From assembly GCA_937928175.1 (NCBI GenBank), contig CALFVP010000037.1, positions 1 through 6,731 on the forward strand: a stretch of 6,731 nucleotides of DNA. Reading direction: 5' to 3'. Shown in pieces: positions 1-5,286 of the stretch. The first letter of the stretch is position 1; each line of letters starts with the position of its first letter. A program made the translations under genes and the position numbers. Origin of the DNA: an uncultured bacterium (lineage in GTDB: Bacteria > Spirochaetota > Brevinematia > DTOW01). The notes beneath the pieces were generated by a model. The model made no database searches and was not told the DNA's origin. It saw nothing but the letters and a program-made list of their open reading frames with translations.

Positions 1-41
1 GATACAAAAAGCAATGATGCTAAAAAAATGATTTTTTTCAT
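1..41 (-). CDS. N-terminus of a secreted or envelope protein (partial, runs off left edge)
   Basis: Only the first 13 codons are inside the window. Reading leftward from the ATG at 41-39 they give MKKIIFLASLLFV, a short basic start followed by a hydrophobic run, as in a Sec signal peptide. The start is well supported: a full AGGAGG Shine-Dalgarno (52-47 on the minus strand) lies 5 nt upstream of the ATG. A promoter-like pair sits just further upstream (62-91). The gene is divergent from fabG and shares its intergenic region. The mature protein is outside the window, so no function can be given. No lipobox cysteine is visible within these residues, but one could follow. Confidence 0.75.
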   Translation of the reverse strand, partial: MKKIIFLASLLFV

Positions 42-61
42 AGAAACCTCCTACAAAATCT

Positions 62-91
62 AGTATAAACTTTCTTATCTTTATTTAGCAA
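62..91 (-). promoter_or_regulatory. Candidate sigma-70-type promoter for the leftward partial gene
   Basis: On the minus strand, TTGCTA (91-86) and TATACT (67-62) are separated by 18 nt. These match the TTGACA and TATAAT consensus at 4/6 and 5/6 positions. Initiation would fall near position 55, giving a very short leader that begins just before the AGGAGG site. The region is AT-rich, so chance matches are common; position relative to the gene is the main support. Confidence 0.4.
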
Positions 92-141
92 TAATCTTTT
101 AACAATTTTGTTTTAAAGAGTTTTTACTTTTAGTTATTTTA

Positions 142-184
142 TTGAAGTTGTTATATTCGTATGATATTTTGTAAACTTTATAAT
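142..184 (+). promoter_or_regulatory. Candidate promoter(s) for fabG
   Basis: Two overlapping readings are possible. The first is TTGAAG (142-147) and TATTTT (165-170) with a 17-nt spacer, giving a leader of roughly 30 nt before the ATG at 206. The second uses the perfect TATAAT at 179-184, but its -35 region is poor and the transcript would begin almost at the Shine-Dalgarno. Either reading puts promoter elements inside the stretch that a longer fabG reading frame from 161 would call coding, which supports the start at 206. Confidence 0.4.
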
Positions 185-190
185 GTTAGT

Positions 191-197
191 GAGGGGG
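191..197 (+). promoter_or_regulatory. Ribosome binding site that decides the fabG start
   Basis: GAGGGGG ends 8 nt upstream of the ATG at 206. No comparable purine-rich site precedes the upstream in-frame ATG at 161. The start at 206 also gives the N-terminus usual for FabG, with the Rossmann strand starting within about ten residues. Confidence 0.6.
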
Positions 198-205
198 ATA
201 GATTT

Positions 206-955
206 ATGGTTGATTTAAAGGGGAAAGTTGCTTTAGTTACTGGTGCTTCTAGGGGTATAGGTAAGGCTATTGCTGAAAAACTTGCTTTTTTTGGTGCAGA
301 CGTTATTATTACATCTACTAAGTTAGATACTTCGCAAAGTGTTGCTAAAGAAATTTCAGAAAAGTATAGTGTTAGGTCGAAAGGTTACGCTTTAAATGTT
401 GCTAATTTTGGTGAATTTTCTTCTTTGGTTGATGAGATTGTTAAAGAATTTGGTAGGATTGATATACTTGTGAATAATGCTGGTATTACAAGAGATACCT
501 TGATATTGAGGATGAAGGAAGAAGATTGGGATGACGTTATAAACACCAATTTGAAAGGAGTTTTCAACGGTTGTAAATCTGTTTCAAAATATATGGTAAA
601 GCAACAATACGGTAAGATAGTTAATATAAGTTCTGTTGTAGGGATAATGGGAAATGCAGGACAAGTTAATTATTCTGCTTCTAAGGGTGGTGTGATTGCT
701 CTTACTAAGTCTTTGGCTAAGGAATTGGCTTCAAGGAATATAAACGTTAATGCTGTTGCTCCAGGGTATATTGATACCGATATGACTAGGGTTTTGCCTG
801 ATAATGTAAAACAAGAAGTATTGAAGTTAATACCTTTAGGAAGAATGGGAAAACCTGAGGATGTTGCTAACGTTGTTGCATTTTTGTGTTCTGATATGTC
901 ATCTTATATTACTGGGCAAGTGATTGTAGTTGATGGTGGTATGGTGATGTATTAG
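206..955 (+). CDS. fabG: 3-oxoacyl-[acyl-carrier-protein] reductase FabG
   Basis: This 249-residue short-chain dehydrogenase/reductase has the length and motifs of FabG, which reduces 3-oxoacyl-ACP with NADPH in the cytoplasmic type II fatty-acid elongation cycle. Visible motifs are the cofactor-binding TGASRGIG (12-19), NNAG (90-93) and the catalytic tetrad Asn115, Ser143, Tyr156 and Lys160 (YSASK). VAPGYIDTDM (184-193) follows, and the C-terminal YITGQVIVVDGG completes the family pattern. An in-frame ATG at 161 would add 15 residues not expected in the family and overlapping the promoter, so 206 was chosen. No other fatty-acid gene is beside it. The TAG stop lies 1 nt before tRNA-Arg, implying a shared transcript. 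Other SDR reductases share the fold, but the near-complete FabG signature makes this assignment strong. Confidence 0.93.
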   Translation: MVDLKGKVALVTGASRGIGKAIAEKLAFFGADVIITSTKLDTSQSVAKEISEKYSVRSKGYALNVANFGEFSSLVDEIVKEFGRIDILVNNAGITRDTLILRMKEEDWDDVINTNLKGVFNGCKSVSKYMVKQQYGKIVNISSVVGIMGNAGQVNYSASKGGVIALTKSLAKELASRNINVNAVAPGYIDTDMTRVLPDNVKQEVLKLIPLGRMGKPEDVANVVAFLCSDMSSYITGQVIVVDGGMVMY

Positions 956-956
956 T

Positions 957-1030
957 GTGCCTGTAGCTCAGGTGGATAGAGCACCGGAATGCGAGTCCGG
1001 TGGTCAGGGGTTCAAGTCCCCTCAGGCACA
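957..1030 (+). tRNA. tRNA-Arg, anticodon GCG (codons CGC/CGU)
   Basis: A complete cloverleaf can be folded. The acceptor stem is 957-963 with 1023-1029, and the D stem is GCTC (966-969) with GAGC (979-982). The anticodon stem CCGGA/TCCGG (984-988, 996-1000) is perfect, and the T stem AGGGG/CCCCT encloses TTCAAGT. The 7-nt anticodon loop is ATGCGAG, so with U33 at 990 the anticodon is GCG (991-993). Arginine identity is supported by A20 in the D loop, C35 and discriminator A73 (1030). The third acceptor pair is G-C, not the G-U of tRNA-Ala. CCA is not encoded. Most bacteria read CGU/CGC with an ACG (inosine) tRNA-Arg, so GCG is unusual. The gene starts 1 nt after the fabG stop and has no obvious promoter of its own. 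Confidence 0.93.
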
Positions 1031-1052
1031 GATTAATATTAATGCTTTTATT

Positions 1053-1069
1053 CCGATAATGGTTATCGG
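1053..1069 (+). promoter_or_regulatory. Perfect 7-bp hairpin between tRNA-Arg and the fliL start
   Basis: CCGATAA (1053-1059) and TTATCGG (1063-1069) are exact inverted repeats around a 3-nt loop, TGG. The stem ends 8 nt before the fliL ATG, where a ribosome binding site should be; the only G-rich element there (CGGG, 1067-1070) is largely inside the stem. There is no following U run, so it does not resemble an intrinsic terminator. It may mark or protect the 5' end of fliL mRNA after tRNA 3' processing, or modulate translation initiation. Confidence 0.5.
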
Positions 1070-1077
1070 GTATAAAT

Positions 1078-1617
1078 ATGGGAGAAGAGGAAAGAGAAGA
1101 GTTAAATATAGAAGCTCCTGAAGAAGGAGAGCAAATTAAAAGAGCTTTTAGTTTGGGTAGTATAATAGAGTGGATATTATCTCATGTTTTACAATTGGTT
1201 ATAGCAGGTATAATTGCCGCTGTTGTTTCTTTTATAGTTGTTATGCAATTAAGGTATAAAGTCTCAGAAGAGATAGTTACTTCTAGAGGTCCTATAAAAA
1301 AGGAACCGCCTCCTTTGACTTTTGATTTAGGTAGCTTTAATATAAATACTGCAGATATAGATGAACCGCATTTTGTAAGAGTAAAAATATATATAGCTTA
1401 TCCTGAAAAAAATACACCACTTATGATGGAACTGGGTCAAAGAAAATTCCAAATTAGAGATATCGTTATTTCTACAGTAGCTTCTATGAAAAAAGAAGAT
1501 CTTGATGAAGCTATTGAAAGAGATGAGCTTAAAGAAAGACTCAAAAAGTTAATAAACAATGTACTTATTAATGGGGAAATAATTGATATTTTCTTTGATG
1601 AATTTACGGTTTACTGA
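1078..1617 (+). CDS. fliL: Flagellar basal body-associated protein FliL
   Basis: FliL is a single-pass inner-membrane protein that surrounds the flagellar stator and supports motor torque. This 179-residue protein shows the expected architecture: an acidic cytoplasmic tail (1-20, many Glu), one transmembrane segment (about 36-57), a Pro-rich linker (PPPL, 77-80) and a periplasmic FliL domain. The C-terminal signature is clear: RKFQIRDIVIST at 122-133, a charged helix LKERLKKLINNVL, and INGEIIDIFFDEFTVY at the end, where FliL proteins usually read G-x-I-x-D-V-x-F-x-E-F. The start is the only ATG before the membrane segment; its Shine-Dalgarno is weak and lies in a hairpin. Usually fliL sits with motAB or fliM, but here it is alone between two tRNA genes, probably cotranscribed with fabG. 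Confidence 0.85.
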   Translation: MGEEEREELNIEAPEEGEQIKRAFSLGSIIEWILSHVLQLVIAGIIAAVVSFIVVMQLRYKVSEEIVTSRGPIKKEPPPLTFDLGSFNINTADIDEPHFVRVKIYIAYPEKNTPLMMELGQRKFQIRDIVISTVASMKKEDLDEAIERDELKERLKKLINNVLINGEIIDIFFDEFTVY

Positions 1618-1624
1618 TGATTTG

Positions 1625-1698
1625 CGGGCCATAGCGCAGATGGCTAGCGCGCACGCTTCGGGCGCGTGAGGTCGTGGGTTCAAGTCCCACTGGCCCGA
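1625..1698 (+). tRNA. tRNA-Pro, anticodon CGG (codon CCG)
   Basis: A full cloverleaf folds. The acceptor stem CGGGCCA/TGGCCCG (1625-1631, 1691-1697) includes the C1-G72 pair typical of bacterial tRNA-Pro, with discriminator A73 at 1698. The D stem is GCGC/GCGC, the anticodon stem CACGC/GCGTG with loop TTCGGGC, and the T stem GTGGG/CCCAC encloses TTCAAGT. The anticodon CGG is at 1659-1661. CCA is not encoded. The gene begins 7 nt after the fliL stop and ends 1 nt before the stop codon of the convergent J-domain gene, so there is almost no room for separate control signals. Confidence 0.94.
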
Positions 1699-1699
1699 A

Positions 1700-2113
1700 T
1701 TAAACCTTTTCATACCCCCATAAAACTATCGTTACTGCTACTATCGCCAAAAACATCAAAGAAATGTCTCCAACTAAAATTGTAATTACCGTTGTTATTG
1801 CTAGTATGATAAATTTTTTACTAATACTCAGTTTTTTAACTATTTTAGGACTCTCTTCAGAAATTGCACTACTGCTATTTATAGTTGAAAAATAAATCCT
1901 TTTGTAAGCTTCTAGGGTTTCTAAGTTTTTGTATATTTTTTCAAGCTCTCTGAAAGAAGTTATAATTTCTTTTGCTTTTTCTTCGTCTCCCATTCTATCA
2001 GGATGATGTTTTTTTATCTCTTCTCTAAAACATTCTTTTAGTTTTTGATAACTACAAAAGTATGGTGCTTTGATTGTATCAAACATTTTTAATATTTCTT
2101 TAATTCTTTTCAT
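1700..2113 (-). CDS. Small J-domain (DnaJ-like) protein with C-terminal membrane hairpin
   Basis: This 137-residue protein has a J-domain-like N-terminal half. A helix rich in Lys/Glu is followed by HHPDR with the HPD tripeptide at 37-39, which in this family contacts DnaK (Hsp70) and stimulates its ATPase. A second charged helix (about 43-64) follows. There is no Gly/Phe-rich region, zinc-finger or substrate domain as in DnaJ itself. Instead residues 101-133 are two hydrophobic stretches separated by a short GD-containing turn, suggesting a membrane hairpin that would hold the J-domain at the cytoplasmic face. Its ATG overlaps the stop of the upstream gene (ATGA) and has no well-spaced Shine-Dalgarno, so translational coupling is likely. 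It is last in the leftward cluster. The client is unknown. Confidence 0.75.
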   Translation of the reverse strand: MKRIKEILKMFDTIKAPYFCSYQKLKECFREEIKKHHPDRMGDEEKAKEIITSFRELEKIYKNLETLEAYKRIYFSTINSSSAISEESPKIVKKLSISKKFIILAITTVITILVGDISLMFLAIVAVTIVLWGYEKV

Positions 2114-2643
2114 ACCCCTTTCACTTTCTCAAATTTTTTCCATTTGATAAAAATACCTTGATCTATTACATCTAATTTTGAAGTTTCGTTTAGCATTTTT
2201 AATTTATTGTAAAGCTCAAATAACGATTTCTTTAGGGTAAATATTTCTTTTGTGGAGATGTATTTTGATTTTTCAATAGAAGATGTGAATTTTTTAACTA
2301 AATTCAATGTCTTTTTATCGCCTATTTCCGCTATAAAAGGAGATATTTTAGTTATGTAAAGAGATTTGTCCGAAGATATTATGTAAGATAGTATGTCGTT
2401 AAATTCTTTTGTTGCCATATGTCCATACATACATACTTCGTCATAAAAGTTATCTACTAATAAATCTAACATCTCAAAGTCCTTTTTTTCATATATGTAT
2501 TTGAATACTAATTTAAAAAATTGAGATAAGAAGATGGGGTTTGAGGATTTGTATTCATCTATATAATATCTTATTAGTATCGATCTGTCTATCTTGCCTT
2601 TCTCATGTAGTATTGAGTCTAACATCATTTTAGCCTTTTCCAT
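2110..2643 (-). CDS. Hypothetical alpha-helical protein
   Basis: I do not recognise this 177-residue protein. It appears wholly helical, with amphipathic segments rich in Lys, Ile, Leu and Phe, no signal peptide and no membrane span. Regularly spaced segments such as FFKLVFKYIYEKKDFEMLDLL (about 42-62) look like solenoid or TPR-like helices, but no clear repeat consensus is visible. The start has a good Shine-Dalgarno (AGGAGA, 7 nt upstream, overlapping the TAG stop of the preceding TPR gene). The gene is 9 nt downstream of that TPR protein and overlaps the J-domain gene by 4 nt, so the three are probably made together. A bridging or adaptor role between the two membrane-anchored neighbours is only inference. 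Confidence 0.7.
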   Translation of the reverse strand: MEKAKMMLDSILHEKGKIDRSILIRYYIDEYKSSNPIFLSQFFKLVFKYIYEKKDFEMLDLLVDNFYDEVCMYGHMATKEFNDILSYIISSDKSLYITKISPFIAEIGDKKTLNLVKKFTSSIEKSKYISTKEIFTLKKSLFELYNKLKMLNETSKLDVIDQGIFIKWKKFEKVKGV

Positions 2644-2652
2644 GTTTTTCTC

Positions 2653-3792
2653 CTATCTTAGATTGAAGTAAGTTAAAATTAGATATATTATTAATCCTGT
2701 TATTAAAGAAAGTAGTAAAGATAGTAGAAATATAGTAGTAAAAGAGAATTTCTTAATGTTTTTTTTAATTGCTATGATTGTTTTGTTTATTGTTTCGAAG
2801 TTTTTTGTATCAATTGATCTTTCGTTTCTAAGTTTTACTAATCTGCTTATTGCTTCTTCGTAATTTTTCATCTTGTAGTCGCATATACTAGCATTGTAAT
2901 TAGCAGAAAACCAAAATTCTTCGTTTTCTTCTAGTTTTAAAAATTCCTGTTTACTTTCTTTGTATTTCCCTAACTTGTAAAGGAATATTCCTTTAGAGAA
3001 TGATATTGTAGGATTTTGAGTTATATTTTCTGCTAATTCTATGAGTTCTATTGATTTGTCAACATTTCCACTTCGGTAATAACTTGCCGATAAATTGTAA
3101 ATTATATTTATGTTTTTGGGGTACTTTTTAGCAAGTTTTTCAAGAATAGATATTGTATCATGTATTTTACCAGAAGAGTATAGAGAGTATGAGTATAAGT
3201 ACAAAAAATAGTCACTTATTTTTCTTTCTTTGTATATCGAAAGACATAGTTCTGACAGTTCTTTATACTGGTCTGTGTAGTACCATATATCTGCTAGATC
3301 TAGAAGTATTTCTGGGTGTGGTCTTTCTGAGAGAAAGAGAGATATTTCTTCTACTGCTTCTTTGAAATTGTTTTCTAAAAACTTCTTAAAGTAGCTTGTT
3401 CTTCTTGAATTTGCTTTTATTTCTGAGTATTTAGGGTAAAGTTCTGATGCACTTTTAGGATCAAACATTTTTATTTCTTTAAGGCAATAGAATACTGTTA
3501 ATGGATCATTGGAATTTTCTAACACTTTATAAACGGTATTTCTGTAAGCTTCGAAGTTTCCTTCTAAGAAAAAAACTTTTGATAGTATTGCATCCATGTG
3601 TGATGAATAGTTTATAACTTCGTTTATATTACCTGAAAGTAATGATCCTGTTAGAAAGTTTGAAACTTCTACTATTTTTTTTACTTCTTTTGGTAATTCT
3701 CTGTATAATCCTTTTCCGAGTTGTGAAGTTTTAACTAAATCCCCTTCTTTGTATGATGAAAGTATTTTATCTATGTCTTTTTTGTTGATCAT
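2653..3792 (-). CDS. TPR-repeat protein with C-terminal membrane anchor
   Basis: This 379-residue protein has no signal peptide at its N-terminus and one strong hydrophobic segment at its C-terminus (about 350-375), preceded by Lys-rich residues. That arrangement suggests a tail-anchored protein whose body stays in the cytoplasm. Between about 130 and 325 it carries degenerate tetratricopeptide-like helices. The clearest are LYSSGKIHDTISILEKLAKKYP-like (about 204-225), IYNLSASYYRSGNVDKSIEL (231-250) and LYKLGKYKESKQEFLKLEEN (271-290), followed by YKMKNYEEAISRLVKL-type residues to 321. TPR arrays bind partner proteins and no enzymatic motif is visible. The start lies 6 nt after the ribD stop and lacks a Shine-Dalgarno, so it may depend on reinitiation after ribD. 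Start confidence is therefore lower than for the reading frame. Its partners are probably the two genes downstream. Confidence 0.8.
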   Translation of the reverse strand: MINKKDIDKILSSYKEGDLVKTSQLGKGLYRELPKEVKKIVEVSNFLTGSLLSGNINEVINYSSHMDAILSKVFFLEGNFEAYRNTVYKVLENSNDPLTVFYCLKEIKMFDPKSASELYPKYSEIKANSRRTSYFKKFLENNFKEAVEEISLFLSERPHPEILLDLADIWYYTDQYKELSELCLSIYKERKISDYFLYLYSYSLYSSGKIHDTISILEKLAKKYPKNINIIYNLSASYYRSGNVDKSIELIELAENITQNPTISFSKGIFLYKLGKYKESKQEFLKLEENEEFWFSANYNASICDYKMKNYEEAISRLVKLRNERSIDTKNFETINKTIIAIKKNIKKFSFTTIFLLSLLLSLITGLIIYLILTYFNLR

Positions 3793-3798
3793 ATACTT

Positions 3799-4923
3799 TT
3801 AATAGTATGGTTTTTCAACGTATCCTTTTATCATAATATCATTTTCGAATCTTAAAGCTGTAACATCGTACAATCTTATAGCGTCTTCTAATTTTGGTAT
3901 TCCTTTACCTCCTATGACCTTTGCGTTTTGTCCACCTAAAAATTTTGGACATACAAACACAAAAACTTTATCAACTAGATTATTTTCGAAAAAGCTTCCA
4001 ATTATTTCTCCTCCTCCTTCAACAAGTAAATTTATTATTTTCATTTCACCTAATTTTTCTACAATTTGTTTTATATCCAAAAACTTATCTCCTATAAGTT
4101 CTACGTATTCGTATTTTTTATTCTTTTTCTTTGATAGGTAGTTTATAAAATCTTTATTTACTTTTTCTGATACAAAAAACAGAGTGGGTAATTCGTCGTT
4201 GATTACTATGGAATCGATTGGTGTTCTTCCAAAGGGATCTATGATACACCTTAATGGTTGTTTGTAGAGGTATTCTTTTTTTTTGTACCTTATAGTTAAG
4301 TATGGGTTATCTTGGATTATTGTATTGACACCTACTATTATTGCATCAGCTTTCCTTCTTATTTCGAAGTGTACGTATTCTCTACTTGATTGGGATGATA
4401 TCCACTTTGAATCTCCTGTTATTGTTGCTAGTTTACCATCTATGCTCATTGCGTATTTTGCCGTAACGAATGGTTTTCCTGTTGTAACAAATTTAAAAAA
4501 ATCTTCGTTTAGCTCAAGTAAGTCTTCTTCAAAAAATCCTACTTTTACTTCTATTCCTGCAGATCTTAATCTAGCTATTCCTTGACCGTTTACCTTTGGA
4601 TTCTTATCAATTGTTCCCACGAATACTCTTTTTATTCCTGCTTTAATTATTTCTTCTGTACATGGTGGGTTGTGCTCTTGGTATTGATGAGGTTCTAAGG
4701 TTACTATCATCGTTGCACCTTCTAAAGGTGCTTTAGCATTCTCAATCGCTACAATTTCAGCATGTTTACCGTAATTAGGTTGAGTTGCTCCTATAGAAAC
4801 TATTTTCCCATTTTTTATGATTACAGCACCTACTGCTGGATTAGGTGAAACCACTCCTTTTACTTTATTTGCTAACTTGTAAGCAAGTTCAAAGTATTCT
4901 AACTTAACATCAGAACTTATCAT
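3799..4923 (-). CDS. ribD: Bifunctional riboflavin biosynthesis protein RibD (deaminase/reductase)
   Basis: RibD converts the first pyrimidine product of GTP cyclohydrolase II in two steps: zinc-dependent deamination, then NADPH-dependent reduction of the ribosyl group. The 374 residues match the usual length and two-domain order. The deaminase domain (1-145) has SPNPAVGAVI (26-35), the catalytic HAE (54-56) and PPC (86-88). The reductase domain (150-370) has AMSIDGK (158-164), SKWISS, DAIIVGVNT and LLVEGGGE (299-306). One oddity: the first cysteine of the deaminase motif, normally EPC, is His79 (EPHQYQEHNPPC), confirmed as a CAT codon at 4689-4687. The start has AAGG 5 nt upstream and is 1 nt after the fliE stop. 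No other riboflavin gene is adjacent. Confidence 0.92.
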   Translation of the reverse strand: MISSDVKLEYFELAYKLANKVKGVVSPNPAVGAVIIKNGKIVSIGATQPNYGKHAEIVAIENAKAPLEGATMIVTLEPHQYQEHNPPCTEEIIKAGIKRVFVGTIDKNPKVNGQGIARLRSAGIEVKVGFFEEDLLELNEDFFKFVTTGKPFVTAKYAMSIDGKLATITGDSKWISSQSSREYVHFEIRRKADAIIVGVNTIIQDNPYLTIRYKKKEYLYKQPLRCIIDPFGRTPIDSIVINDELPTLFFVSEKVNKDFINYLSKKKNKKYEYVELIGDKFLDIKQIVEKLGEMKIINLLVEGGGEIIGSFFENNLVDKVFVFVCPKFLGGQNAKVIGGKGIPKLEDAIRLYDVTALRFENDIMIKGYVEKPYY

Positions 4924-4924
4924 A

Positions 4925-5239
4925 TTACCTTAGATTTAGTAAGTCTTTCCAGGCAGTTATTCCTTTATCTATTACCGTCTTTACAAAAAGTAGTGATAAC
5001 CTTGCTTCTTCTTCTGCTATCATAATTTCGTGTACGTTTACTTCTTCAGGTGAAACTGTAGCTAATTCCTGTAGTTCTCTTGATTTTGCTTCTTTTTGAT
5101 TAAGGTCATCGAATATTCTAAGAAGTAATTCTCCAAAGTTGCTCTCTACTGTTTTTGGTTCTCTCTTGTTGATTGAAGAAAAATGTTTTTCGTTGGAAAC
5201 TTTTATGTCTACATCGTAAAGATTAATACCATTGTACAT
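4925..5239 (-). CDS. fliE: Flagellar hook-basal body complex protein FliE
   Basis: FliE is a small rod component that joins the MS ring to the proximal rod and is exported early by the flagellar type III system. This 104-residue protein is of normal length and shows the FliE C-terminal pattern. Residues 36-60 form a helix (FGELLLRIFDDLNQKE onward), followed by VSPEEVNVHEIMIAEEEARL (62-81), matching the conserved VDLHDVMIA region. The end, VIDKGITAWKDLLNLR, corresponds to the usual V-R-N-K-x-x-x-A-Y-Q-E-I-M-R. The N-terminal 30 residues are variable, as expected. The start has GGAGG 5 nt upstream. fliE normally accompanies flgB and flgC; here it lies 47 nt after a secreted protein gene and 1 nt before ribD, so it is detached from its usual operon. 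Confidence 0.85.
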   Translation of the reverse strand: MYNGINLYDVDIKVSNEKHFSSINKREPKTVESNFGELLLRIFDDLNQKEAKSRELQELATVSPEEVNVHEIMIAEEEARLSLLFVKTVIDKGITAWKDLLNLR

Positions 5240-5286
5240 TTAATCCTCCAAGATTATTTTCGGATATGTTTTTAGAGTTTTAGTGT

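Noticed and set aside
161..205. Longer fabG start at the ATG at 161
   Set aside because: It has no ribosome site, overlaps promoter-like elements, and adds 15 residues not seen in the family; the ATG at 206 has GAGGGGG upstream.
385..567. Leftward open frame inside fabG
   Set aside because: It is antisense to a well-conserved fabG region, with no ribosome site and no recognisable protein pattern.
920..956. Separate promoters for tRNA-Arg (end of fabG) and tRNA-Pro (end of fliL)
   Set aside because: Only poor -10 matches with TTG-type -35 elements were found inside coding sequence; not good enough to list.
957..1030. Reading the first tRNA as tRNA-Ala(TGC)
   Set aside because: TGC would need the loop shifted by one, losing U33 and a stem pair. 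The acceptor lacks the G3-U70 pair of tRNA-Ala, and A20, C35 and A73 fit arginine.
1051..1071. Hairpin before fliL as an intrinsic terminator
   Set aside because: The stem is short with moderate GC content and is followed by GTATAAATATG, not a U tract.
3153..4585. Rightward open frames at 3153-3365, 3914-4141 and 4283-4585
   Set aside because: All lie antisense to the TPR gene or ribD, have low-complexity hydrophobic or Ser/Phe-rich products, and are explained by the composition of the real genes.
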